Notes: generated from the sequence alone by a model not told the origin. DNA of 64,000 bases from Georgenia satyanarayanai (GCF_900116375.1 NZ_UETB01000003.1:234890-298889), one strand, 5' to 3'. Shown: positions 31,767 through 41,393, counted from the first letter of the stretch. Translations and numbers: made by a program.

Positions 31767-32903
31767 ATGGAGATCGACTTCGCCCCGTCGGCGCGTTCGA
31801 CGGTCGGGATCGAGTGGGAGCTCGCCCTCGTCGACGTCGACTCCGGGGACCTGCGTCAGGTCGCCCCGACCGTGCTCGAGGCGGTCCGTCCGCCCGGCGC
31901 GGACGCCCACCCCCACATCCACCCCGAGCTGCTCCTCAACACCATCGAGGTCGTCTCCGGCGTCGCGACGACGGTGCGCGGGGCCGGCGCCGACCTCGCG
32001 CGGACCGTCGACGAGCTGCGCGCGGTGCTCGACCCGCTGCGCGTGGACCTCATGTGCGCCGGCACGCACCCCTTCGCGCGCTACGACTTCCAGCGGGTGA
32101 CGAACAAGGAGCGCTACGCCACGCTCATCGAGCGGACGCAGTGGTGGGGCCGGCAGATGGTCATCTACGGCGTCCACGTGCACGTCGGCATCGAGGACCG
32201 GCGCAAGGTCCTGCCGATCCTGCGCGCGGTGCTGTGCTACCTGCCCCACCTCCAGTCCCTCGCCGCCTCCTCCCCCTTCTGGGCCGGGCGGGACACGGGC
32301 TACGCCTCCAACCGCGCGCTCCTCTTCCAGCAGCTGCCGACGGCGGGGCTGCCCCAGGTCTTCGACGAGTGGCACGAGCTCGAGTCCTACGCGCGCGACA
32401 TGCTCCACACCGGCGTCATCGACGACCTCAACGAGATCCGCTGGGACATCCGGCCCGCGCCGCACCTGGGCACTCTGGAGATGCGCGTGTTCGACGGCGC
32501 CTCCAACCTCGCCGAGGTCCTCGCCCTCGCGGCACTCGTCCACTGCCTCGTCGAGCACTTCTCCACCATGCTCGACGACGGGGAGGAGCTGCCCCGGATG
32601 CCGCAGTGGTTCCTCCAGGAGAACAAGTGGCGCTCGGCGCGCTACGGCATGGACGCCATCGTCATCCTCGACGCCGCCGGCAACGAGCAGCTCGTCAGCG
32701 AGGCCGTCGCCGAGCTGCTCCCCCGCCTGGAGCCGGTCGCCGAGCGGCTGGGCTGCCTCGAGGAGCTCGACGGCGTCCGGACGATCCTCGCCAAGGGCGC
32801 CTCCTACCAGCGTCAGCGCCGGGTGGCCCGCCGCCACGACGGCGACCTCGACGCCGTCGTCGCCTCCCTCGTCGCCGAGATGCGAGCCGGCCGCCCCTTG
32901 TGA
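31767..32903 (+). CDS. glutamate-cysteine ligase family protein (YbdK/GCS2 type)
   Basis: A 378-residue carboxylate-amine ligase of the GCS2 family: TVGIEWELALVD (metal-binding Glu), CAGTHPFARYDFQRVT, YGVHVHVGIEDR, SPFWAGRDTGYASNRALLF and TLEMRVFDGASN are typical. It could join glutamate to cysteine or another amine; actinobacteria usually use mycothiol, so the true product is open. ATG 31767 is chosen over upstream starts because the family begins there; CATCAT ends 6 bases upstream as a possible leaderless -10. It follows the methyltransferase by 55 bp. Confidence 0.85.
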   Translation: MEIDFAPSARSTVGIEWELALVDVDSGDLRQVAPTVLEAVRPPGADAHPHIHPELLLNTIEVVSGVATTVRGAGADLARTVDELRAVLDPLRVDLMCAGTHPFARYDFQRVTNKERYATLIERTQWWGRQMVIYGVHVHVGIEDRRKVLPILRAVLCYLPHLQSLAASSPFWAGRDTGYASNRALLFQQLPTAGLPQVFDEWHELESYARDMLHTGVIDDLNEIRWDIRPAPHLGTLEMRVFDGASNLAEVLALAALVHCLVEHFSTMLDDGEELPRMPQWFLQENKWRSARYGMDAIVILDAAGNEQLVSEAVAELLPRLEPVAERLGCLEELDGVRTILAKGASYQRQRRVARRHDGDLDAVVASLVAEMRAGRPL

Positions 32904-33018
32904 CCGGCTGCGCCCGGACGTGCGCGATGACCTACCCGCTTGTCCTCCGAACTCCCCCGTCGGCGCACCACTGGATGAGGAGAAGCGGCTAGCTCGACGG
33001 AGTCGGGCGGGTGAGAGT

Positions 33019-34059
33019 TCAGGGTGCCGGACTCAGGGCGGGCTGCTGGCCGTCGACGGCCGGGCGCCGCCCGCGCACGGAGGGCAGGGTGTAGAGCCCG
33101 GGCACCTGGCGCGTGACCCTGTGCACGCCGAGGCTGAAGAGGATCGCACCGACCGTCAGCACCGGGGGGAGCACCGGGGCCGCCCATCCGAGCCGAGCGG
33201 CGACCGGCTCGAGCAGCGCGGACAGGACGACGATCGGGTAGAAGTGCAGGACGTAGATCGGGAGCGTGCGAGTCCCGAGGAACTCCAGCCACCGCATGCT
33301 TCTCCGCCTGCTGAGCGCCACGGCGAGCGTGACACCGAGGACGACTGCCAGGCAGCTCACGCCGAGACGGACCCCCGGCACCCACATCACATCCGCCGCG
33401 GACACCGCCGCCGAGACCGCGAGGTAGCAGGCCGCGGCCACGACCGCGTGGCGCGGGCGCACCCGCGTCGCCACCTGCCGGAACCTCCGCCCGAGGAGCG
33501 CGGCCGCCAGGAAGAAGACGAAGTACTCCGTCATCTTGTTGAACGTCATGTTCCCCGTGTCGAGGCCGCCGGCACCGAAGGCGAGGGACACCAGGGTCGC
33601 GAGCGTCAGCTGCGTCCACACCGGTAGCCGGCGGATGGCCCACGCGGCGAGGAAGTACAGCGCCAAGGAGTAGATGAACCAGGTGCTGGTGCTCGCGTGC
33701 GGCCACACGAGGACCAGGGCGAGCTCCCGCCAGGTCGGCACGTGGTTGAGGTTCGGCAGGATCTGGAACGCGAGCGTCCAGACGAAGGACCACAGGACGT
33801 AGAGCCACAGCAGCAGGAGGACCCGCCGGGAGACCATGCGGCGCAGGTCCAGTGACAGCGCCTTCGCGGCGAAGATCCCGGCGGTGAAGAAGAACAGCGG
33901 CATCCGGAAGGTCGTCAGCGCGCCGCCGGCCTCCGACCAGGACCAGGCAAGCCCGACGTCGTCGAGGAAGAACGCCGCGTGGTACAGCACGACGAGGACG
34001 ATCGCGCCGCCCTTGGCGACATCCACCCAGCCCTCACGAGGCGTGGAGCCTGTAGTCAT
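33019..34059 (-). CDS. acyltransferase 3 family membrane protein
   Basis: A 346-residue protein with about ten helices. The N-terminus (GWVDVAKGGAIVLVVLYHAAFF) carries the family His in the first loop. FFFTAGIFAAKAL follows, and the last helices (TLPIYVLHFYPIVVLSALL) carry the second typical motif. Members O-acylate extracytoplasmic sugars or lipids; the target is unknown. ATG 34059 and ATG 34080 are both possible, and neither has a clear ribosome site. Neighbours give no pathway context. The gene appears slightly less G+C-rich than its surroundings by eye. Confidence 0.8.
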   Translation of the reverse strand: MTTGSTPREGWVDVAKGGAIVLVVLYHAAFFLDDVGLAWSWSEAGGALTTFRMPLFFFTAGIFAAKALSLDLRRMVSRRVLLLLWLYVLWSFVWTLAFQILPNLNHVPTWRELALVLVWPHASTSTWFIYSLALYFLAAWAIRRLPVWTQLTLATLVSLAFGAGGLDTGNMTFNKMTEYFVFFLAAALLGRRFRQVATRVRPRHAVVAAACYLAVSAAVSAADVMWVPGVRLGVSCLAVVLGVTLAVALSRRRSMRWLEFLGTRTLPIYVLHFYPIVVLSALLEPVAARLGWAAPVLPPVLTVGAILFSLGVHRVTRQVPGLYTLPSVRGRRPAVDGQQPALSPAP

Positions 34060-34194
34060 GGCGGCGACACTATTGACCATCGACGTGGCCGCCGGGGTGA
34101 CCGGCGGACCGAGGACGAACGGCGCGGGGTGAGCCCGGGGTGAGCAGTCCGCCGCTCCACGCCCCGTCGGACGGTGCGACGCGAGCGGCAGGCG

Positions 34195-35238
34195 TCAGGC
34201 GCGGACGGTCGTGAGCGGCATCCCCGAGTCGGCCGGGATGCCCGCCGCCGAGGGAGCCACACCCGAGCGGAGCATCGCGGAGCCCAGCGCGGCGATCATC
34301 GCCCCGTTGTCCGTGCAGTAGCGGATCGGCGGGATGCGCACCTCGATGCCGTGCACCGCGCCCCGCTCGGCGGCCAGCTCACGCAGGCGGGAGTTCGCCG
34401 AGAACCCGCCGCCGATGACGACGGTCCGCGTGCCGGTCCGCTGGCAGGCCGCGAGGGTCTTGCTCACGAGGACGTCGGCGACGGCCTCGGAGAAGGAGGC
34501 GGCGACGTCGGCGGCGGGAAGCTCCTCCCCCGCGTCCTCGACGCCCTCGACGTACCGGGCGACGGCCGTCTTGAGGCCGGAGAAGGAGAAGTCGTAGGGG
34601 TGGCGGACCGCGTCCTTGCCCCTGGACAGGCCGCGGGGGAAGCGGATGGCGGTCCGGTCGCCCTGCTGGGAGAGGCGGTCGACGTGCGGGCCGCCGGGGT
34701 AGGGCAGGCCGAGGAGGCGGCCGACCTTGTCGAAGGCCTCACCGGCGGCGTCGTCCAGGGTCTGCCCGAGCTCGACGACGTCGGTCGCGATGTCGCGCAC
34801 CTCGAGCAGGCTGGTGTGGCCGCCGGAGACGACGAGGCCGACGAAGTGGTCGGGGAAGGCGCCGTGGACGAGCTCGTCGACGGCGATGTGCCCGATGACG
34901 TGGTTGACGCCGTAGAGCGGACGGTCCAGCGCCAGGGCGAGCGACTTCGCGGCGGCGAGACCGACGGTGAGGGAGCCGACAAGCCCCGGGCCCGCGGTGA
35001 CGGCGACGGCGTCGACGTCCTCCAGCCGGCAGCCGGCGGCGTCGAGGGCGGCGTCGAGCGTCGGGACGAAGGCCTCGAGGTGCGCGCGGCTGGCGACCTC
35101 GGGGACGATGCCGCCGAAGCGGGCGTGCTCGTCCATGGAGGAGGCCGTCACGTCGGCGAGCAGCTCGCGGCCCCTCACCAGGGCGAAGCCGGTCTCGTCG
35201 CAGCTCGTCTCGATGCCGAGGACCAGGGGTTCACTCAC
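34195..35238 (-). CDS. tsaD: tRNA N6-threonylcarbamoyladenosine transferase
   Basis: Transfers threonylcarbamoyl from its AMP adduct to A37 of ANN-decoding tRNAs, with TsaB and TsaE. The 347 residues contain the ASKHA motifs [10 protein letters not shown] and GPGLVGSL, the iron ligands His113 and His117 (NHVIGHIA), [10 protein letters not shown] and [16 protein letters not shown] 35238 has TACCCT six bases upstream and is probably leaderless. It is separated from tsaB/rimI by a nitroreductase gene on the opposite strand, so it needs its own promoter. Confidence 0.96.
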   Translation of the reverse strand: MSEPLVLGIETSCDETGFALVRGRELLADVTASSMDEHARFGGIVPEVASRAHLEAFVPTLDAALDAAGCRLEDVDAVAVTAGPGLVGSLTVGLAAAKSLALALDRPLYGVNHVIGHIAVDELVHGAFPDHFVGLVVSGGHTSLLEVRDIATDVVELGQTLDDAAGEAFDKVGRLLGLPYPGGPHVDRLSQQGDRTAIRFPRGLSRGKDAVRHPYDFSFSGLKTAVARYVEGVEDAGEELPAADVAASFSEAVADVLVSKTLAACQRTGTRTVVIGGGFSANSRLRELAAERGAVHGIEVRIPPIRYCTDNGAMIAALGSAMLRSGVAPSAAGIPADSGMPLTTVRA

Positions 35239-35335
35239 CCGTACAGGGTAGTGCGCCCACCAGTCGGCAACACCTGTGGCCGGCCTCACAGCGGCCCGGT
35301 GGATGGTTCCCCGCACCGGCGGGGTTGCCGTCGAC

Positions 35336-35944
35336 ATGACCACCGACGTGCTTCCCCCGGCCGACCTGCCCCGCGCGATCTTCCACGACGCGCGCACGAC
35401 CAGCTCCTTCACGCCGGAACCGGTCGACGTCTCGCTCGTGCGCGAGGTCTACGAGGCGGTGCGGTGGGCCCCGACGGCGATGAACGGGCAGCCGCTGCGC
35501 CTCGCGGTGGTCGAGTCCTCCGCCGCCCGCGAGCGCCTCGTGGCCCACCTCAAGGAGGGGAACAAGGCCAAGACGCTGGCCGCGCCGCTCACCATCGTCG
35601 CCGCCTGCGACCCGGACTTCCACGAGCACCTCGACGTCCTCGCCCCGCACCGCGCCGGGGCCCGGGAGAAGATGGCCGGCGACCCGCAGTTCCGCGAGTC
35701 CTTCGCCCGCACGAACGGGCTCATCCAGCTCGGCTACCTCATCCTCGGCCTGCGGGCCGCCGGCCTGGCCGTCGGGCCGATGACGGGCCTGGACGCCGCG
35801 GGCGTGGACGCCGCGCTCTTCGCCGACTCCGGCTGGCGGACGATGGCGGTCCTCAACGTGGGTCACGGTGCGAGCGACGAGCCCGGTGCCGTGCACCCAC
35901 GCGCCGGTCGGCTCGACTTCGAGACCGCCGCCGTCGTCCTCTGA
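35336..35944 (+). CDS. nitroreductase family protein (RutE/HadB-like)
   Basis: A 202-residue FMN-dependent nitroreductase. [15 protein letters not shown] near the N-terminus, [17 protein letters not shown] (FMN binding), and the C-terminal [28 protein letters not shown] match the malonic-semialdehyde reductase RutE subgroup. No uracil-degradation genes are nearby. ATG 35336 is taken because conserved sequence starts soon after it. It stands on the opposite strand between tsaD and rimI, convergent with rimI (4 bp between stops). Confidence 0.85.
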   Translation: MTTDVLPPADLPRAIFHDARTTSSFTPEPVDVSLVREVYEAVRWAPTAMNGQPLRLAVVESSAARERLVAHLKEGNKAKTLAAPLTIVAACDPDFHEHLDVLAPHRAGAREKMAGDPQFRESFARTNGLIQLGYLILGLRAAGLAVGPMTGLDAAGVDAALFADSGWRTMAVLNVGHGASDEPGAVHPRAGRLDFETAAVVL

Positions 35945-35948
35945 GTGA

Positions 35949-36410
35949 CTACGGGGCGGCCGTGAGGTCGCCCTGGCCCGTGCGCAGGGTCAGGCGCATG
36001 ACGACGGCGTCCTCGTCGCCGTAGTAGCGCGGCCGGGTGCCGATGGGCGCGAAGCCGGCGCGCTCGTAGAGCCGCTGCGCCCCGGTGTTGCCCGCCCGCA
36101 CCTCGAGGAACACGTGCCTGGCCCGCGCGACGCGCGCCCGCTCGATCAGGTCGGCGAGCAGCGCGGCGCCGGTGCCCCGCCCGCGGTACCCGCTCGCCAC
36201 ACCCACGGTCATGACCTCGGAGTCCTGCGCGAGCGCGATCCCCGCGTAGCCGACGACGACGCCGTCACTCTCCGCCGCGACGTAGTACCGGCCCGGCTGG
36301 CCGAGCTCGGTGCGGTAGACCGCCCGGGACCACGCCCCCCGACCGAAGAGCTCGTGCTCGAGCTCCATGACCCTGTCGAGGTCCTCCTCCCGCAGCGGCC
36401 GCAGGATCAC
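35949..36410 (-). CDS. rimI: ribosomal-protein S18-alanine N-acetyltransferase family protein
   Basis: A 153-residue GNAT acetyltransferase. RPLREEDLDRVMELEHELFG opens the fold, VGVASGYRGRGTGAALLADL is the acetyl-CoA motif A, and EVRAGNTGAQRLYERAGFAPIGTR is motif B typical of RimI. Its usual target is the N-terminal amine of ribosomal protein S18. GTG 36410 overlaps the tsaB stop (GTGA), matching the common tsaB-rimI pairing. Confidence 0.92.
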   Translation of the reverse strand: MILRPLREEDLDRVMELEHELFGRGAWSRAVYRTELGQPGRYYVAAESDGVVVGYAGIALAQDSEVMTVGVASGYRGRGTGAALLADLIERARVARARHVFLEVRAGNTGAQRLYERAGFAPIGTRPRYYGDEDAVVMRLTLRTGQGDLTAAP

Positions 36411-37111
36411 GAGGCGCGCTTGCGCGCTGCCGCCGGGGTGACGTCGGGGCGGCGCAGGTACAGCGGCTCGGTGCCGAGCGCCACGGCCTCCCCCGCCTCC
36501 GCGCGGGCCAGGCGCGCCCGCACGACGCGGGCCAGGACGGCGGCGTCCACCTCGTCGGGGGTGCCGGGGGTGGGTGGCAGGACGTCGCCGTACAGGAGGG
36601 CGCCGGGACCGGCGACGACGACGGGGCCCTCGTCCACCGCCGCGTCCACCGGGTCGGCGGCCAGCTCGGCGGCCGGCCCCACCCGGGGCCCGGACAGCAG
36701 CTCGACGTCGTCGCTGCCGAGCGCGCGGAAGCGGGCCGAGTAGACCTCCTTGCGCCGCGCGTCCCCCAGGACCAGGACGGTCGAGCCGGGGTGGAGGTCG
36801 AGGACCTGGCGCGCGAGCGCGTCGAGGCTGCTGACGCCGTGGACGGGCACCCCGCGGGCCCGGCCGAAGGCCAGGGCGGTGACGAGGCCGACCCGCAGGC
36901 CGGTGTAGGGCGCCGGCCCGGTGCCGACGGCCACCCGGTCGACGTCGGTGGCGCTCAGCCCGGCCGTCCCGAGGACCTCGGTGACGAGCGAGGAGAGGCG
37001 CTCGGCGTGACCACGGTGGTCGGCGCTGCGCGCGCGGGCCAGCACCCCGGCGTCGTCGTCGTGGAGGGCGACCGCACTGCCGGCGGAGGTGTCGATGCAC
37101 AGGGTTCGCAC
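36407..37111 (-). CDS. tsaB: t6A synthesis protein TsaB
   Basis: A 234-residue inactive paralogue of TsaD and its obligate partner. The ASKHA N-terminus is LCIDTSAGSAVALHDD, with GTGPAPYTGLRVGLVTAL and VLVLGDARRKEVYSARF as family segments. GTG 37111 has TACCCT seven bases upstream, consistent with a leaderless mRNA. The end overlaps rimI. A membrane-protein gene lies 31 bp upstream on the same strand. Confidence 0.95.
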   Translation of the reverse strand: MRTLCIDTSAGSAVALHDDDAGVLARARSADHRGHAERLSSLVTEVLGTAGLSATDVDRVAVGTGPAPYTGLRVGLVTALAFGRARGVPVHGVSSLDALARQVLDLHPGSTVLVLGDARRKEVYSARFRALGSDDVELLSGPRVGPAAELAADPVDAAVDEGPVVVAGPGALLYGDVLPPTPGTPDEVDAAVLARVVRARLARAEAGEAVALGTEPLYLRRPDVTPAAARKRAS

Positions 37112-37142
37112 GGCACCCAGGGTAGTCCGCCGCGGGCGGCCC

Positions 37143-37955
37143 TCACCCCTCGGGCCGCTCCTGGCGAGGACCGTCGCCGTCGCCGTCGCCGTCCTCGGGC
37201 GGGGGCGCCATCCCGGCATGGACGTCGGCCGCGATCCGGGAGTCCGCCTGCCGGTACTGCCGCAGCAGGAGGATGGCGACCCCCGCACCGGCGAGCACGA
37301 TGACGCCGATCGGGATGAGCGGGGACAGGGTGCCGCCGTCGTCCTCGGTGGTGCTCGGGACCGCCGCCGGCGGCGCCTCCCCGCGCCACGCGGCGAGGAA
37401 CTCCTGGAAGACCTCGGCGGGCAGGGAGCCCTGGAGGACGCTGCGGGCACCCTCGGTGAGCGGCCACACCTCACCGTCGAGAAGGCCGAACCAGCCCTCG
37501 ACCGTGTCGTCGCGGATGACCACCGTGCCCGAGGGGACCTCGTGGAGCGCGGCGGCGAGCTCGGCGTCCTCGGTGACGTCGAGCAGCTGCAGGGAGCCGT
37601 CGGCGGCACCGGCGCGGACCACCCCGACCGCCTCGGGAGCCTCGGCCCCCCTCCGGACAGCGGCGGCGACCCACTCCTGGACGGGGGTGGCGGGGACCTC
37701 GGGCTCCTCGCCGGCGACGTACGCCTCGTTCCACGTCGCGACCCGGCGCGCGGGTCCCAGCGTCAGCTCCTCGCCGAGGTCGGCGACGGCGTCGCCGCCC
37801 TCCTCGGCGAACCAGTCGGAGACCTCGGCGGGCACACCGGTGGCCGGGGCGCTGGGCGGCGGCTCGCTCGGTCCGTCCGTCGCCGCGGTGGCGACCACCG
37901 GGTGGAGCAGGGCGGCGGCCGCGAGGAGCAGCGTGACCAGCCGGCGGCTGGTCAC
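37143..37955 (-). CDS. secreted/membrane-anchored protein between tsaE and tsaB
   Basis: A 270-residue protein of unknown function. It has a cleavable-looking signal (SRRLVTLLLAAAALLHPVVATA), an extracytoplasmic region with WFAEEGGDAVADLGEE and a repeated pattern of short hydrophobic segments, a C-terminal helix (LIPIGVIVLAGAGVAILLL) and a cytoplasmic tail of Asp/Gly repeats. The arrangement is like type I membrane proteins such as the TPM group, but no TPM motif was recognised. GTG 37955 overlaps the tsaE stop (GTGA), so it is cotranslated with tsaE. Confidence 0.7.
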   Translation of the reverse strand: MTSRRLVTLLLAAAALLHPVVATAATDGPSEPPPSAPATGVPAEVSDWFAEEGGDAVADLGEELTLGPARRVATWNEAYVAGEEPEVPATPVQEWVAAAVRRGAEAPEAVGVVRAGAADGSLQLLDVTEDAELAAALHEVPSGTVVIRDDTVEGWFGLLDGEVWPLTEGARSVLQGSLPAEVFQEFLAAWRGEAPPAAVPSTTEDDGGTLSPLIPIGVIVLAGAGVAILLLRQYRQADSRIAADVHAGMAPPPEDGDGDGDGPRQERPEG

Positions 37956-38479
37956 CGGCCGGCCCCGGTCGTGTCCACCGGGTCGCCGAGGGCGGCGGTG
38001 AGGTCGACGTCCTCCCAGCGTGGGCCGTGGGCGTGGATCGTCACGGTGCGGGCGCCGGCGTCGGCGACCTCCTCGGCGTCCCGCAGGCCGCCGCGGGGCC
38101 GGCCCACCATGATCTCGAGGCGGTCCTCGGCCAGTCCCTCGACCATGCCCTCCCCCCACTCGACGACGGTCACGGAGTCCTCCAGGGAGCTGTCGAGGTC
38201 GAGCGCGTCCACCTCGGCGAGGGACTGGAGGCGGTAGGCGTCGACGTGGACGAGGTCGGGCCCCTGCCCCAGGTTCGGGTGGGCGCGGGCGATGATGAAC
38301 GTCGGCGAGGCGACCTGCCCGCGCACCCCGAGCCCGGCGCCGATGCCCTGGGTGAGGGTGGTCTTGCCGGCGCCGAGGTCCCCGGTGAGGACGACGAGGT
38401 CGCCCGCGCGCAGGAGTCCGGCGAGCCGGCGCCCGAGCTCGCGGGTGGCCTCGGGGTCGGCGGGCTGCCAGGTGCTCAT
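37952..38479 (-). CDS. tsaE: t6A synthesis ATPase TsaE
   Basis: A 175-residue P-loop ATPase that drives the TsaBD complex. Walker A is GDLGAGKTT (33-41), SPTFIIARAHP is the switch-like motif, and EWGEGM fits Walker B. ATG 38479 overlaps the alr stop (ATGA). It is part of the nnr-alr-tsaE-(membrane protein)-tsaB-rimI run. Confidence 0.96.
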   Translation of the reverse strand: MSTWQPADPEATRELGRRLAGLLRAGDLVVLTGDLGAGKTTLTQGIGAGLGVRGQVASPTFIIARAHPNLGQGPDLVHVDAYRLQSLAEVDALDLDSSLEDSVTVVEWGEGMVEGLAEDRLEIMVGRPRGGLRDAEEVADAGARTVTIHAHGPRWEDVDLTAALGDPVDTTGAGR

Positions 38480-39624
38480 CGGGGGTCCTCCTGCGAGACG
38501 TGGGTGCGTGGGATGCGGCTGCCGAGCCGGGTGACGATCTCGTAGCTGATGGTGCCGGCGGCGTCGGCCCAGTCCTGCGCCGTCGGCACGCCGTCGCGGG
38601 CGTCGCCGAGGAGCACGGCGAGGTCCCCGACCGACACGTCACCGCCGTCGGGCCCGAGGTCGACGACCACCTGGTCCATGCTCACCCGCCCGGCGAGCCG
38701 GCCGCGGTGCGCGCCGATGCGGACCGGCCCGGCGTTGCCGGCGTGGCGGGGGATGCCGTCACCGTAGCCGAGCGGCACGAGCGCCAGCCGCCCGGCCGAC
38801 GGCGTGGTGTAGGTGTGTCCGTAGCCCACGAGGGTGGCGGCGGGGACGTCCTTGACGTGGATGACCTCCGCCTCCAGGCGCAGGGCGGCGCGCAGGCCCA
38901 GCGCGACGGCGTCGGCGACGTCAGGGGCCGGCGAGAGCCCGTAGAGGGCCAGGCCCGGGCGCACGAGGTCGAGGCGCGTCCCGGGGTGGAAGAGGGTGCC
39001 CGAGGAGGCGGCGAGGTGGCGGACGGTGGGCCGCAGCCCCGCCCGCTCCGCCGTGGCGACGGCGTCGTGGAAGGCCGCGAGCTGGGTGGCCGTCGTCGGC
39101 TCCGCCGGCTCGTCACCGCGCGCGAGGTGGGACCACACCCCGACGACGTCGACGGTGCCCTCCGCCGCGAGACGGGCGGCGTGGTCGACGAGCGCGGCCC
39201 ACTGCTCGGGCCGGGCGCCGCCGCGCGCCATGCCGGTGTCGGCCTTGAGGTGGACGCGGGCGGCGCGGCCGGTGAGACGGGCGGCCGTGGCCAGCTCGTC
39301 CAGGGCCCACGGCGCCGACGCCGAGAGGTCCAGGTTCGCGGTCAACGCCTCGGCGAGCGGGGCCCCGGGGCCGTAGATCCAGGTGAGCAGGGGCGCGTCG
39401 ATGCCCGCGGCGCGCAGCTCCAGGGCCTCGCCGAGCTGGGCCACGCCCAGCCACGTCGCACCGGCGGCCAGGGCCGTGCGGGAGACGGGGACGATCCCGT
39501 GCCCGTAGGCGTCCGCCTTGACCACGGCCATGACCTCCGCGGCGCCCGCGACGGCGCGCAGCCGCGCCACGTTCGCGCGGATGGCCGCATGGTCGACGAC
39601 CGCCCGCGCCGGGTAGTAGCTCAC
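38476..39624 (-). CDS. alr: alanine racemase
   Basis: A PLP enzyme that makes D-alanine for peptidoglycan. The 382 residues include the PLP lysine Lys36 in VVKADAYGHG, the second-domain catalytic Tyr in GYGHTY, and GRVSMDQVVVDLG. GTG 39624 is supported by a CAGACT -10-like hexamer seven bases upstream. The stop overlaps tsaE. nnr lies 31 bp upstream on the same strand. Confidence 0.96.
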   Translation of the reverse strand: MSYYPARAVVDHAAIRANVARLRAVAGAAEVMAVVKADAYGHGIVPVSRTALAAGATWLGVAQLGEALELRAAGIDAPLLTWIYGPGAPLAEALTANLDLSASAPWALDELATAARLTGRAARVHLKADTGMARGGARPEQWAALVDHAARLAAEGTVDVVGVWSHLARGDEPAEPTTATQLAAFHDAVATAERAGLRPTVRHLAASSGTLFHPGTRLDLVRPGLALYGLSPAPDVADAVALGLRAALRLEAEVIHVKDVPAATLVGYGHTYTTPSAGRLALVPLGYGDGIPRHAGNAGPVRIGAHRGRLAGRVSMDQVVVDLGPDGGDVSVGDLAVLLGDARDGVPTAQDWADAAGTISYEIVTRLGSRIPRTHVSQEDPR

Positions 39625-39655
39625 GGTGCCGAGTCTGCCACGGTGCCGCGCAGCC

Positions 39656-41197
39656 TCAGCGGTCCGCGAGCAGCGCGGCGACCACGCCGGGAACGGCGTC
39701 GGCGACCTGCAGGGCGGTCACCGGGCCACCGCCCGCGGCGCGGGCCCCGGCGCGACCGTGGACGAGGGCGGCGGCAGCGGCGAGCTCGGCGGTGAGCGCG
39801 CCGTCGGGGTCCCGGCCGGCGGCGAGGTCCTCCCCACGGACGGCGAGCAGGGCACCGAGGATGCCGGCCAGGACGTCGCCGGTGCCGGCGGTGGCCAGCC
39901 ACGGGGTCCCGTCGGCCTGGCTGAGCACGGTCCCGCCGGGGGCGGCGACCACCGTGGTGGGGCCCTTGAGGAGGACGACGGCGCCGGTTCGGGCGGCGGC
40001 GCGGCGGGCGAACGCGAGGGGCGCCGCCTCGACGTCGGCGCGGTCGGTGTCCTCCCCGCGGGCGGACAGCAGGCGCGCCAGCTCCCCGGCGTGGGGCGCG
40101 AGGACGGTGGTGGGGGCGAGCCGGTCGGGGGCGAGGGACAGGGCGCCGGCGTCGAGCACGGCGGGGACGCCGTCGTCGAGGGCGCGCTGGAGCGTGTCAC
40201 GCACCTCCTCGGCACGGGCGTCGTCAGCGGGGTCGATGCCGCTGCCCAGCGCCCAGGCCTGGACGCGTCCGCTGCCGACCACGACCTCGGGGAAGCGCTC
40301 GTGGACCAGCCGGGTCACGGCGTCGGGGCCGAGGTAGCGGACCATCCCGAGCCCGGTGCGCAGGGCGCCGGCAGCGGCGAGGACGGCGGCTCCCGGGTAG
40401 GTGGTCGAGCCCGCGACGAGGCCGAGCACGCCGCGGGTGTACTTGTGGTCCGTGGCCACGGGCGCGGGAAGGAGGTCGGCGACGTCGGCCGCGGTGAGGC
40501 GGGACAGCGCCGGCTCACCGAGGTGGGGCCCAAGGCCGATGTCGACGACGACGACCCGCCCCGCCAGCGCCTCCGCGGGCCGCACGAGGAGGCCGGGCTT
40601 GGCGGCGCCCATCGTCACCGTGACGTCAGCGCGCAGGACGGGGCCGGGCACGGTTCCGTCGTCGGTGCCGAGACCGGAGGGGACGTCGACGGCGACGACG
40701 GTCGGCTCGTCGGGCATCGCGGCGCGCCGGTCCTCGAGGGCGGCGACGACGCCGGCGAGGGGCTCACGCAGGCCGCCGCGGGCACCGATGCCGGTGAGGC
40801 CGTCGACCCACACGCCGGCGCGGTCGGCGAGCACGGCGAGCTCCTCCCGGCGGGGGCGGCCGGCGTCGTCGAGGACCTCACGGACGTGGACGCCGGCGGA
40901 GCGGGCGGCGGCGAGGGCGCGCTCGTGCGGCCGGTCGGTGCACAGTGCGGCGACGACCTGCAACCCGCGCCGCGCGAGGTAGCCACCGGCGTACAGGGCG
41001 TCCCCGCCGTTGTTGCCCCCGCCCACGAGGAGCAGCACCGTGCTCCCGCTGCGGCGTGCCCCGAGCCGCCGCAGCTCACGCAGGACCTCGGTGGCGACGG
41101 CGAAGGCGGCCTGCTTCATGAGCTCGTCGGTCGCGGTGGAGGCGAGCAGCGGCGCCTCGGCCGCCCGGACCGCCTCGGCCTCGTACGCACGGATCAT
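39656..41197 (-). CDS. nnr: bifunctional NAD(P)H-hydrate epimerase / ADP-dependent dehydratase
   Basis: Repairs hydrated NADH and NADPH. The N-terminal YjeF epimerase domain (about 1-220) has LLVGGGNNGGDALYAGGYLA and VDVPSGL. The C-terminal ribokinase-like dehydratase (about 235-513) has YTRGVLGLVAGS, APHAGELARLL, VLLKGPTTVV and GTGDVLAGILGALL. At 513 residues it is full length. ATG 41197 has CACAAT six bases upstream, possibly leaderless, although GAGGG also stands close to the start. Confidence 0.95.
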   Translation of the reverse strand: MIRAYEAEAVRAAEAPLLASTATDELMKQAAFAVATEVLRELRRLGARRSGSTVLLLVGGGNNGGDALYAGGYLARRGLQVVAALCTDRPHERALAAARSAGVHVREVLDDAGRPRREELAVLADRAGVWVDGLTGIGARGGLREPLAGVVAALEDRRAAMPDEPTVVAVDVPSGLGTDDGTVPGPVLRADVTVTMGAAKPGLLVRPAEALAGRVVVVDIGLGPHLGEPALSRLTAADVADLLPAPVATDHKYTRGVLGLVAGSTTYPGAAVLAAAGALRTGLGMVRYLGPDAVTRLVHERFPEVVVGSGRVQAWALGSGIDPADDARAEEVRDTLQRALDDGVPAVLDAGALSLAPDRLAPTTVLAPHAGELARLLSARGEDTDRADVEAAPLAFARRAAARTGAVVLLKGPTTVVAAPGGTVLSQADGTPWLATAGTGDVLAGILGALLAVRGEDLAAGRDPDGALTAELAAAAALVHGRAGARAAGGGPVTALQVADAVPGVVAALLADR

Positions 41198-41250
41198 GCC
41201 CTCATTGTGTCGTGTGCCCCCGGACCCCGCCCCCGAGCCCCAGCCCCAGC

Positions 41251-41286
41251 CCGAACCCGAGCCCGAGCCCGAGCCCGAGTCCGAGC
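41251..41286 (+). repeat. hexanucleotide tandem repeat (CCGAGC)n
   Basis: Six units, four exact CCGAGC plus one CCGAAC and one CCGAGT, in the 222-bp gap between nnr and acpS. CCCCAG-type units precede it. No gene is seen in this gap. Confidence 0.8.
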
Positions 41287-41393
41287 CCCCACGCCCTCCC
41301 CCACCGTCGAGCGCTCAGTTGTTACCGGCGGCGGCACGCCGCAGCAGTGCGACCTCTCATCGCCAGGAACAACTCAGCTCTCGGCGGAGAGGA

